Below are positions 1 to 5,751 of a DNA stretch of 5,751 bases, piece after piece. The position numbers and the translations under genes were made by a program. The stretch lies in the NCBI GenBank assembly GCA_031262285.1, contig JAISHZ010000126.1, forward strand, positions 1-5,751, read 5' to 3'. Position 1 is the first letter of the stretch, and every line of letters begins with the position of its first letter. Below the pieces are notes generated by a model. The model had not been told where the DNA came from. It did no database searches and worked only from the letters and a program-made list of their open reading frames with translations. This DNA comes from Lachnospiraceae bacterium (GTDB lineage Bacteria; Bacillota_A; Clostridia; Lachnospirales; Lachnospiraceae).

Positions 1-241
1 AGGTGATTTTATGCGATTTGCTTTGGAAAGGGTTGATCGCGTTACACCGCTCCTATGTAATTTGGCAACGATAAGTATGCTTGTGTTTTCTTCTCTCTTA
101 CTTTTCTGTTGCAAAAACACATCACAAATACTACAAAATGCGAAGCCAACAAACCGGGCAGCGATGGCAACCGTCTTCTTATTACTCGCTGCCATTTTGT
201 CATTGGGTGGTGAAAGCGCGTTTTTGTATTTTAATTTTTGA
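1..241 (+). CDS. C-terminal fragment of an AlgI-like MBOAT O-acyltransferase (5' end outside window)
   Basis: The frame is open from the first bases of the window and ends at TGA 239-241. The roughly 79 visible residues contain two hydrophobic segments separated by a short polar stretch with the sequence KNTSQI. The last residues are SAFLYFNF. From knowledge of the family, AlgI-type MBOAT proteins end in this way: a membrane helix, an N-[ST]-x-Q-[IL]-like motif, a last helix, then FLYFxF. MBOAT proteins of this type move acyl (usually acetyl) groups across the cytoplasmic membrane for O-acylation of an extracellular polymer. The catalytic histidine region lies outside the window. An ATG at 11 with AGGTGA before it could start a 76-residue protein, but the family-like C-terminus makes a truncated view of a longer gene more likely. 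An SGNH-protein gene follows 57 bases downstream on the same strand, the usual partner order, so the two probably form an operon. Confidence 0.68.
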   Translation, partial: GDFMRFALERVDRVTPLLCNLATISMLVFSSLLLFCCKNTSQILQNAKPTNRAAMATVFLLLAAILSLGGESAFLYFNF

Positions 242-286
242 TACCCAAACCAATTTTTAACCAACGGTGGATTTTGAAGTACAATG

Positions 287-291
287 AGGTG
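287..291 (+). promoter_or_regulatory. Ribosome binding site deciding the start of the SGNH gene
   Basis: AGGTG lies 7 bases before the ATG at 299. An in-frame ATG also occurs at 284, but its only upstream purine-rich element (GGTGG, 266-270) is 13 bases away, and the 284 ATG sits directly against the AGGTG. The 299 start is therefore preferred. Using 284 would add only five residues (MRCFS). Confidence 0.5.
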
Positions 292-298
292 CTTTTCT

Positions 299-1366
299 AT
301 GCAAAAACAAACTCATACTAAGACATGGTCCTTGTGGACAAAGCAAGTACTGATATCATTTGGCGTCGCTCTTTTTCTGATTGCCGCTTTGATGATCTGT
401 GTCGATCCTTATTTTCATTACCATAAACCATTACCCGGTCTTTCTGTAACCTTTCCACCTCAGCGTTATGGTAGTAATGGGATAGAGAGAAACTTTTCGT
501 ATGATGCGATCTTGCTGGGGAATTCGCTGGCTGAAAATTTTAAAACATCTGAATTTGACTCTCTATTTGGTACGAACGCCATTAAGCTCATGTTTTCCGG
601 TGCATATCTTGAGGAAATGTCGAATAATCTGCAAAATGCATTTGCATACAACGATGATATTCGTGTAGTTTTATGGTCAATTAATTATCCTTATTTACTC
701 TTTGATGCCGATCTAAAGGCGTATTCAGATTCGGATTATCCGGCTTATCTATACGACAATAATCCGCTAAATGATGTGTATTATCTTTACAATTCTATCG
801 CATTATACCGTGCGTTGGACATCTTGAAAGATACAGCTTTGCGTAAAGAAAATGCTACCTTTGATGAATACTCTTCTTGGTCTGCTCAGACCGGTCGAGA
901 AGCCATACTACAACATTATGTACGTCCCGCAAAGTCTAAGCAATCTCCATCAAAAGTGGATACACAGTCAACCTCGCGTACCCTTACAGAGAACATTCTG
1001 CCTATTATTCAATCTCATCCGGACACGCGCTTTATTCTGTTCTTTCCACCATACAGCATTTTATGGTGGGATGAAGTGGATCGGCGCGGCAATCTACAAG
1101 AATACCTCCGGAGTGAAGACGTAGCGCTCACTACATTGCTTCAGTATGATAACGTGGAAATCTTTTGTTTTCATGAGGCGATCGATATTTATAGCGATCT
1201 CGATCATTATTCTGATGCACTACACTATGATGCGACGATTAACTCATGGATTTTGGAGCAAGTCCATGTCGGTGAGTATCGGATCACACCGGAAAACCAA
1301 AAGAATCATTTGCGCCATGTGCAGGAAATTGTTGAATCGTATCCCTATGATGCGATCTTTGAATAG
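299..1366 (+). CDS. Membrane-anchored SGNH-fold hydrolase/acyltransferase, MBOAT partner
   Basis: The protein has 355 residues from the ATG at 299. A short basic N-terminus is followed by one membrane segment (about residues 17-35), placing the rest outside the cell. Next comes VDPYFHYHKP, common after the anchor in such proteins. The motif YDAILLGNSLAENF (about 68-81) fits SGNH block I, with Ser76 of G-N-S as likely nucleophile. A hydrophobic strand with FFPPYSILWW follows in the second half. Near the C-terminus YSDALHY gives a D-x-x-H pair (Asp306, His309), the SGNH block V dyad. By family knowledge such proteins act with an MBOAT transporter to add or remove O-acetyl groups on surface polysaccharides (compare AlgJ/AlgX, PatB, DltD). 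The adjacent MBOAT end at 241 supports this role. The acceptor polymer cannot be read from the sequence. An esterase role is an alternative to transferase. Confidence 0.75.
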   Translation: MQKQTHTKTWSLWTKQVLISFGVALFLIAALMICVDPYFHYHKPLPGLSVTFPPQRYGSNGIERNFSYDAILLGNSLAENFKTSEFDSLFGTNAIKLMFSGAYLEEMSNNLQNAFAYNDDIRVVLWSINYPYLLFDADLKAYSDSDYPAYLYDNNPLNDVYYLYNSIALYRALDILKDTALRKENATFDEYSSWSAQTGREAILQHYVRPAKSKQSPSKVDTQSTSRTLTENILPIIQSHPDTRFILFFPPYSILWWDEVDRRGNLQEYLRSEDVALTTLLQYDNVEIFCFHEAIDIYSDLDHYSDALHYDATINSWILEQVHVGEYRITPENQKNHLRHVQEIVESYPYDAIFE

Positions 1367-1424
1367 ATTAAAATAAGGTAATCCATACTTTGGAATGCAA
1401 TACTCTTGAGAAATCACGAATTGA

Positions 1425-1430
1425 AAGGAG
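1425..1430 (+). promoter_or_regulatory. Ribosome binding site of the ABC-2-like membrane protein gene
   Basis: AAGGAG sits 5 bases before the ATG at 1436. It decides against the in-frame TTG at 1406, which would place this element inside the coding region and has no comparable site before it. Confidence 0.75.
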
Positions 1431-1435
1431 ACAGG

Positions 1436-2299
1436 ATGGATAAGCACGCAGAACGTGCTTCGATAAGAAAGATAATGGGATATAACGCCAAGGCTCGACT
1501 GTGGCTATTAGCGGTTAGCGAAGCATTGGGGTTGATCTTGATTGTGTTTTTTTACTATTTAATACTGTTTGGTCTGGCGACGGGCTTAAGTGTGGATATG
1601 TACAACTCACAAGCGGACTGTGTTAGGTATGAAATGACGAATTATTTTAAATTCTTACCTATGATGTCAGGCATCGTAGCAATGATAATGGGATTCCTGT
1701 GTGCCTTTTCAGGATTTTATCATTATCATTTCTCAGCAAAACCTAAGTGGGTTCCTTTCGGGCCCATAAAGAGAAGCCTCATGTTCTGGACTGTCTACTG
1801 GAACGGTCTGCTCATATGGCTGGTGACTGCTCTTTTTAATTCCTTGTTACTAATTTTACTAACTTTTAATTTATTTCATAGCATAAAACTTACACTCCTG
1901 TACGCTATGCTGAAAGCTTTGCTGGTTTCCTTATGCGTATTTTGCCTCATCTATCATTTTTCGCTTTTGTGTATCATGATTTCAGAAAATTCTTTAATTG
2001 CACTCATTGCCATAATTTCTTTTGGACTGTTCCCTGTTTTTTTCTATATTTTGGCTTTTGTTTTTGTATACAATTTCATCCCGAGTTTTCCCATTGAAAC
2101 ATTTTCATTTGATTTTTTCAATTACTTTTCGCCAATATGGAACACCTTATCATTCTTGATAAATAGCGTGAAAGAAACGCAACCTCATGATATGATTCAC
2201 AAGTTCTTTTTCCAATATACCCCTGTTTTTCTGCAGATTTTCCTTTGTTTTGTGTTAGCTAAACGGCTATATATCACCAATTATGTTCATTCCTTCTAG
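1436..2299 (+). CDS. Polytopic membrane protein resembling half of an ABC-2 type permease
   Basis: The protein has 287 residues and is very hydrophobic, with about six membrane segments (roughly residues 22-50, 73-97, 115-145, 152-182, 187-220 and 264-280). After the second segment, GPIKRSLMFWTVYWNGL (about 109-125) resembles the S-L-P-[IV]-[KR]-R-x-x-[LM]-F pattern that precedes the next helix in a family of clostridial ABC-2 type permeases. FNYFSPIW before the last segment also fits. Those permeases are usually about twice as long and lie beside a GntR-type regulator and an ATPase gene. Neither is present here, so this may be a shortened or orphan permease that uses a distant ATPase, or an unrelated membrane protein. 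The gene is visibly richer in A and T than the minus-strand gene to its right. It starts 69 bases after the SGNH gene with no clear terminator between, so read-through from the MBOAT/SGNH operon is possible. The function is not known. Confidence 0.6.
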   Translation: MDKHAERASIRKIMGYNAKARLWLLAVSEALGLILIVFFYYLILFGLATGLSVDMYNSQADCVRYEMTNYFKFLPMMSGIVAMIMGFLCAFSGFYHYHFSAKPKWVPFGPIKRSLMFWTVYWNGLLIWLVTALFNSLLLILLTFNLFHSIKLTLLYAMLKALLVSLCVFCLIYHFSLLCIMISENSLIALIAIISFGLFPVFFYILAFVFVYNFIPSFPIETFSFDFFNYFSPIWNTLSFLINSVKETQPHDMIHKFFFQYTPVFLQIFLCFVLAKRLYITNYVHSF

Positions 2300-2330
2300 T
2301 CTACAAACTACAGTATCTTGGCTGTGTGTT

Positions 2331-2339
2331 TGATATATT
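2331..2339 (+). promoter_or_regulatory. Possible extended -10 promoter for the DUF3784-like gene
   Basis: TGATATATT gives a TG-n extended -10 with TATATT (5 of 6 matches to TATAAT) about 36 bases before the start codon. No convincing -35 hexamer is present at 16-18 bases upstream. In AT-rich DNA such matches arise by chance, so transcription from the upstream gene remains just as likely. Confidence 0.27.
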
Positions 2340-2360
2340 TATTGATTTTCAAGGTTTTGT

Positions 2361-2369
2361 CGGAGGGAG
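2361..2369 (+). promoter_or_regulatory. Ribosome binding site of the DUF3784-like gene
   Basis: CGGAGGGAG lies 5 bases before the ATG at 2375. It rules out the longer frame opening at 2318, which would add 19 residues with no comparable ribosome binding site. Confidence 0.7.
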
Positions 2370-2374
2370 ACTGT

Positions 2375-2722
2375 ATGAGTGAGGTGCAATTCATAATTTT
2401 ACTCCTAGATATTGGGTTGGCTCTGATTTTACAGATAATGGGGCTTTGCTTTATTCGGTCTAAGGGAAAAGGCGTTAAATTTATCGCCGGTTTTAATAAC
2501 AAGTCAGAGAAAGAGCAATCCGAGTACAATCTGCGAGATATTTGCATAGATTTCGGCATGCAACTTATTTTATATGGTACCCTTTTTACAGGCGGTGTGG
2601 TCATTGACTTGTTCTTTACCGGAGGAGGTATTTCCCTAGCTTCTGTGGGATTCATGGTCCTAGTATTCGTAAATGTATACCGATCCAAAGACAGTCTATT
2701 TGATAAATGTTATAGGCTGTGA
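2375..2722 (+). CDS. Small membrane protein of the DUF3784 type
   Basis: The protein has 115 residues. An N-terminal membrane segment (about 5-26) is followed by a conserved-looking cytoplasmic-type stretch: GKGVKFIAGFNNKSEKEQ, then YNLRDICIDFG. Two further hydrophobic segments come next (about 67-84 and 87-101), then a short basic tail. The pattern G-[KR]-G-x-x-x-[IL]-A-G-[YF]-N-x-x-[ST]-x-x-E, followed by Y-[DN] and a glycine before the next helix, is what I know from DUF3784 proteins. These are small integral membrane proteins of unknown function, common in Firmicutes. The gene begins 75 bases after the ABC-2-like gene on the same strand. Its TGA ends 5 bases before the stop codon of the convergent lipoprotein gene, leaving no room for a terminator between them. 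No specific role can be given. Confidence 0.7.
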   Translation: MSEVQFIILLLDIGLALILQIMGLCFIRSKGKGVKFIAGFNNKSEKEQSEYNLRDICIDFGMQLILYGTLFTGGVVIDLFFTGGGISLASVGFMVLVFVNVYRSKDSLFDKCYRL

Positions 2723-2727
2723 TACGA

Positions 2728-5187
2728 TTAAACGCTTGGAATTCGCAAATATAAGTTCCCCTGATAATCCATCATGTAGGCATACTCTCCTTCCGTATAG
2801 CAATAATACTCCTCATCAAAATAGCGTATGACACACCCTTCTCTTGGTTCGACAACCTGACCGGTGTCATAGACATAGCAGCCGGAGGAGGTATAGATGC
2901 CCATATCGGGTCCTTGAGCGGGATCAAAGGTGCGGACGCAGAGGATGCCATGTTCCGTCTTTTCGAAACCTACCAATTGATCCATGACAGATTCTCCATT
3001 CACATAAAGCGCTCCTTGTACTCCTTCCGGTCCTTCATAGCTAAAAGCCTGTAAATAGTATATCCTCTCACCCAGTTTGTAGATGTTTTCAGCTTCAGTG
3101 TAAGACACATGAAAAACTTCTGTATTTCCCGTCCAAATATCTTCCACCGACAAAGCGTCAGCTTGCTTGCGTCGCACCAAATCGCTTGGTATATTCTCAT
3201 AGTCTCTTAGAATCAAAAAGTCTTGATCGACTACCAAACTACAGTCGGTCCCTTCTTGCGTCAGGCAACCAAGTAAGTAACAGCCGGTCTCGTTATCATA
3301 TCTTTGGATCGAAAAGCGGTCCTTTGACAAGTCTAGCTGCTGCGCTTTTGCTTTATTTATCTCAAAAAATTTGTGAATGTCCATTACAACTTGGCAATCT
3401 GCGTTAATCAATACAGAAACAACTTCACCGTCAATCTGATGGTTCCAGATTTCCAACCGCCCTGTTTTAGTAGTGACAAGTCTTTTGAAACTACTGCCTT
3501 CTTCTAGGGGAAGGGTCTTACCCGGCCAGTTTCGATATTCATTTTCCCCGTTTTCCCTTACGAAGTAACCACTTGGCAGTGCATACTGGAAATCCATTGC
3601 TTCCGAATCCGCCAACACCGGTTCTCCGGATGCCTGATAAATCCCATCCGGCAGTATGATATAGCCGGGGGAACCATACATATCCTTCGGATCGATGACG
3701 CGACCTTTGGGGTAAACTGCAAGTTCCCGACCGCCGGAATCTATGATGGTAATCTGAGTAACGCTTCGATCATCCTTACTCACATCCGTTGCTGCATAGA
3801 GACCGCCACCCATATCATGAACATCCAGATGTGTCGGTTCAAGAATCCAAGTACCGGTTTGGGGATGATAAAGCCCCGCTCTCCAGTCCTTTCCGTAATC
3901 CGTGAGTACTTGTACATTCGGATCATCCTCTATTTGAGGCAGCAGTTCATCTACTTCGCGACCCAACACAGAAGGCAATGTATAAAAGATCAGCGGCTCA
4001 TTTAAGCTGATAATTTCTGATTTTTGGGCAAGCCCTCCGGACAAGTCATTACGCAGTACGCTACCAACCTGTCCCAAAACCTGAAATTGCTTGTCTATCA
4101 CCACATAGTTAAAATTCCCCAGCGATAAAAGCAAGCCTTCATCTTCACCGATGGAAAGAGACCCGGAAGGCGACGTTGTTGCTATAACCTCTGCGGGATC
4201 CGTATAGGGAACATACCCGTCCTTTTGCGCCAGCATCTGCCCTTGCGGGGATCTTAGATAGTCGTAGAGGCGTCTTGCCGGTGAATCCTTCGGCTCGTCG
4301 TAGCGGATCACCGTATATTTTTGGCTGATTAAGGGGTAACTACCGTCCGAAATCGTCTGCGCGCAGGGTTCTTGCCCTTCCACCTGTATAAACCGAAGTC
4401 CCGGCGTCTGCTCCATATACCCGGCATAATAAAAGACAGAATACCCGATGGCATTTTCCATATTGTTATAAGAAGCGATGGCTGTGAGCATACCCATCAT
4501 CGTCGAAGCTACCATAGATGGCGCTTCCACCATCGGAGTTCCTTGCATCACCATTTCTTCCATCAAAGTCTGACTGCCTGCACCAAGATTTCGCTGAAAA
4601 GCCACAATCGGTAGATTCGCGCCTCCTACCTCACTCCAGTTGGTAATCTTGCCTGCGTATATATCCACAATCTGTTCTATCGTCAAACTCTGCACCGGGT
4701 TGTTTTCATTCACCATAAAAACAAACGCGTCTATCGCAATCGGTGCCGACAAAAGGGGTACCCCTTGATCCTTCGCTGCTTGGACGGTATCATCATTGGC
4801 TTCCCCGACAATCAGCAAATCCGCCTCTCCTGCGATCAATTTGTGATAGGATGCAGTCGTCTTACTATGTACAATCCGCTGCGTAGCTTCTTCCATATCC
4901 GCGCCAGTCACCGATGTATACAAGGACTGCGCCAGCGGAAGCGTGGCAGTAGAACCATCCACATTCGGGTAATTGTCCTGATTGATTCCGGAGATATCAA
5001 CCTCCGTAGGCGGCAGGCTCTCATCCGTGACGATGCCGCTTGAGGGTACTATTTCTTCTGATGTTACTGAACCGTCCGGCATTCGAGTACTCTCTTGCGC
5101 CCCGGATATCTCCTGCTTCCCACAGCCTGCTGACAACACAACCGCCGCTACTAACAGCATACACAATACTCTTTTAAACTGCTTCAT
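2728..5187 (-). CDS. Lipoprotein: PstS-like phosphate-binding-type domain fused to a WG-repeat-like C-terminal region
   Basis: The protein has 819 residues from the ATG at 5187. Residues 1-21 form a signal peptide with lipobox LSAGC (Cys22), so it is a lipid-anchored extracellular protein. A Ser/Thr/Glu/Pro-rich linker (about 25-72) follows. Residues about 73-330 form a periplasmic-binding-protein-like domain of the PstS type: DGSTATLPL (77-85), IYAGKITNWSEVGG (176-189), QRNLGAGSQT (198-207), AIGYSVFYY (246-254), DGSYPLIS (281-288) and SPQGQMLAQKDGYVPY (313-328). The remaining 490 or so residues have short beta-rich units. The clearest (about 437-466, GLYHPQTGTWILEP, then GGGLYAA) looks like a WG repeat, suggesting a propeller or similar beta fold. 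GEADLLIVGEA stands where classic PstS has a D-[IL]-G-x-S-R element, so the ligand may not be phosphate. No pstC, pstA, pstB or phoU gene is nearby. The protein may be a sensor or surface-binding protein rather than a transporter subunit. It is transcribed divergently from the second MBOAT gene. Confidence 0.82.
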   Translation of the reverse strand: MKQFKRVLCMLLVAAVVLSAGCGKQEISGAQESTRMPDGSVTSEEIVPSSGIVTDESLPPTEVDISGINQDNYPNVDGSTATLPLAQSLYTSVTGADMEEATQRIVHSKTTASYHKLIAGEADLLIVGEANDDTVQAAKDQGVPLLSAPIAIDAFVFMVNENNPVQSLTIEQIVDIYAGKITNWSEVGGANLPIVAFQRNLGAGSQTLMEEMVMQGTPMVEAPSMVASTMMGMLTAIASYNNMENAIGYSVFYYAGYMEQTPGLRFIQVEGQEPCAQTISDGSYPLISQKYTVIRYDEPKDSPARRLYDYLRSPQGQMLAQKDGYVPYTDPAEVIATTSPSGSLSIGEDEGLLLSLGNFNYVVIDKQFQVLGQVGSVLRNDLSGGLAQKSEIISLNEPLIFYTLPSVLGREVDELLPQIEDDPNVQVLTDYGKDWRAGLYHPQTGTWILEPTHLDVHDMGGGLYAATDVSKDDRSVTQITIIDSGGRELAVYPKGRVIDPKDMYGSPGYIILPDGIYQASGEPVLADSEAMDFQYALPSGYFVRENGENEYRNWPGKTLPLEEGSSFKRLVTTKTGRLEIWNHQIDGEVVSVLINADCQVVMDIHKFFEINKAKAQQLDLSKDRFSIQRYDNETGCYLLGCLTQEGTDCSLVVDQDFLILRDYENIPSDLVRRKQADALSVEDIWTGNTEVFHVSYTEAENIYKLGERIYYLQAFSYEGPEGVQGALYVNGESVMDQLVGFEKTEHGILCVRTFDPAQGPDMGIYTSSGCYVYDTGQVVEPREGCVIRYFDEEYYCYTEGEYAYMMDYQGNLYLRIPSV

Positions 5188-5192
5188 CTTTT

Positions 5193-5198
5193 CCTCCT
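5193..5198 (-). promoter_or_regulatory. Ribosome binding site deciding the start of the PBP-fusion lipoprotein
   Basis: On the minus strand AGGAGG lies 5 bases before the ATG at 5187. An in-frame ATG five codons upstream (5202) overlaps this element, so the 5187 start is the likely one. It also leaves a compact basic signal peptide N-terminus (MKQFKR). Confidence 0.8.
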
Positions 5199-5226
5199 GC
5201 ATATAAGATTCCCATAAAACTATATC

Positions 5227-5235
5227 ATTCTAACA
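5227..5235 (-). promoter_or_regulatory. Possible extended -10 promoter for the PBP-fusion lipoprotein
   Basis: The minus strand reads TGTTAGAAT: a TG-n extension followed by TAGAAT (5 of 6 matches to TATAAT), about 40 bases before the start codon. Spaced 16-18 bases upstream there is no good -35 hexamer, which is tolerated by extended -10 promoters. Confidence 0.4.
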
Positions 5236-5279
5236 CATTATTCATCCGAAAACACCTAGTTGCAGACTCTTTGAACAAC

Positions 5280-5303
5280 AAATGCGTTACATCGTAAAAT
5301 GCG
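5280..5303. repeat. Direct repeat AAATGCG flanking a small palindrome, possible operator
   Basis: AAATGCG occurs at 5280-5286 and again at 5297-5303, a 17-base period. Between them lies TTAC-ATC-GTAA (5287-5297), a perfect 4-base inverted repeat with a 3-base centre, sharing one base with the second copy. The group ends 10 bases before the -35 hexamer of the MBOAT promoter, in the divergent intergenic region. The position suits a regulator site, but the repeats are short and no known operator is recognised. Confidence 0.3.
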
Positions 5304-5313
5304 AATTGAATCA

Positions 5314-5342
5314 TTGACAGGTTGTGTTTCCCATATTAAGAT
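5314..5342 (+). promoter_or_regulatory. Sigma-A-type promoter of the second MBOAT gene
   Basis: A perfect TTGACA (5314-5319) is followed after 17 bases by TAAGAT (5337-5342), which keeps the first two and last two bases of TATAAT. Transcription would begin near 5349, giving a leader of about 42 bases before the ATG at 5391. It is the best promoter match in the window. Confidence 0.6.
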
Positions 5343-5390
5343 GAGACCATGTATACAATTCAAAACGAAAGCGAAAGGGGATGTATATAA

Positions 5391-5751
5391 ATGCTGTTTT
5401 CATCATACTCTTTTATTTTTTATTTCCTTCCAATTACCTTGATCGGCTATTATCTCCTAAATCGTTTATCATCTAAGCTGCAGGGAAATCATAATCGTAA
5501 CCCATTGGGAAAAACATGGCTTCTGCTGATGTCCTTGTTCTTCTATTCTTATTTTCATATCAACTACCTATTTCTGATCGTAGCGAGCATCTTGCTAAAC
5601 TTTCTATTTGGCAAATTGATGCAAAAACACAAGCATTCCGTTATTTTAGCACTGGGAATCGTTTTAAATCTGGGATTATTGGGTTATTTTAAATATTGGG
5701 ATTTTTTCATGGAGACATTGAATCAGGTGTTTTCGACTAACTGGTCATATA
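5391..5751 (+). CDS. N-terminal part of an AlgI-like MBOAT O-acyltransferase (3' end outside window)
   Basis: The frame is open from ATG 5391 to the window edge, giving 120 complete codons. The start MLFSSYSFIFYFLP is the typical N-terminus of AlgI-type MBOAT proteins. It is followed by a helix, a polar loop, WLLLMSLFFYSYFHINYL (about 43-60), another helix, and NLGLLGYFKYWDFF (93-106), the hallmark [LF]-[GA]-x-[FY]-K-Y-x-[DN]-F-F segment. The family moves acyl groups across the membrane for O-acylation of surface polymers. The catalytic histidine lies beyond the window. The ribosome binding site AAAGGGG (5374-5380) is 10 bases from the ATG, slightly long. An ATG at 5381 is closer but opens a different frame without these motifs. 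The gene has its own promoter (5314-5342) and is divergent from the PBP-fusion lipoprotein. It cannot be the same gene as the fragment at the left edge unless the region is circular or the copies are tandem duplicates. Confidence 0.88.
   Translation, partial: MLFSSYSFIFYFLPITLIGYYLLNRLSSKLQGNHNRNPLGKTWLLLMSLFFYSYFHINYLFLIVASILLNFLFGKLMQKHKHSVILALGIVLNLGLLGYFKYWDFFMETLNQVFSTNWSY

Noticed and set aside
11..241. A stand-alone 76-residue small membrane protein starting at ATG 11 with AGGTGA before it
   Set aside because: Possible, but the frame stays open to the window edge and the C-terminal pattern fits the end of an AlgI-like MBOAT, so a truncated view of a longer gene is preferred.
852..1124. 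A 90-codon + strand frame inside the SGNH gene
   Set aside because: It overlaps a gene whose catalytic motifs lie on both sides of it in one continuous frame; no independent start signal is seen.
2297..2325. Possible terminator hairpin after the ABC-2-like gene (TAGT/ACTA and ACAG/CTGT pairings)
   Set aside because: The stems are only 4 base pairs long and no T-run follows either of them.
2308..2688. A 126-codon open frame on the minus strand opposite the DUF3784-like gene
   Set aside because: It has no good ribosome binding site, its translation is low in hydrophobic order and shows no motif, and the opposite strand carries a family-like membrane protein with a strong ribosome binding site.
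4372..5206. Several + strand open frames opposite the PBP-fusion lipoprotein (for example 4372-4614, 4765-5043 and 4982-5206)
   Set aside because: Their translations are rich in His, Arg and Ser without motifs, as expected for the complement of a real gene; the minus-strand frame has conserved PstS-like motifs throughout this stretch.
5381..5390. ATG at 5381 as start of the right-edge gene, closer to the ribosome binding site
   Set aside because: It opens a different frame whose translation lacks the MBOAT motifs; the ATG at 5391 gives the typical family N-terminus at once.

Overview
The window looks like a chromosomal piece of a low-to-moderate GC Gram-positive bacterium, most likely of the class Clostridia. 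The evidence is the strong AGGAGG-type ribosome binding sites, sigma-A-like promoter sequences, a lipoprotein signal peptide, a DUF3784-type membrane protein and a Firmicutes-type PstS-like lipoprotein. No rRNA, tRNA, CRISPR array, insertion sequence or phage gene was seen. Family calls come from reading motifs by eye; no database search was possible.

Left part (1-1366, + strand): the C-terminal end of an AlgI-type MBOAT membrane O-acyltransferase, cut by the window edge, is followed after a short gap by a membrane-anchored SGNH-fold protein. MBOAT plus SGNH partner is the classic arrangement for acetylating an extracytoplasmic polymer such as an exopolysaccharide or cell-wall polymer: the MBOAT moves acyl groups across the membrane and the SGNH protein transfers or trims them outside.

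Middle (1436-2722, + strand): two small membrane proteins. The first resembles the N-terminal half of a clostridial ABC-2 type permease but has no ATPase gene beside it. The second is a DUF3784-like protein of unknown function.

Right part: a long gene on the minus strand (2728-5187) encodes a lipoprotein with an N-terminal phosphate-binding-protein-like domain fused to about 490 residues of WG-repeat/propeller-like sequence. No pstC, pstA or pstB lies nearby. It converges on the DUF3784 gene with only 5 bases between the stop codons. A divergent intergenic region (5188-5390) carries a good sigma-A promoter for a second AlgI-like MBOAT gene, whose N-terminus fills the right edge of the window.

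The most notable points are the two MBOAT genes bracketing the segment (the end of one and the beginning of another), the PBP-propeller fusion lipoprotein divergent from the second, and a small direct-repeat/palindrome structure just upstream of the second MBOAT promoter. A functional link between the lipoprotein and surface-polymer acylation is only an inference from position.
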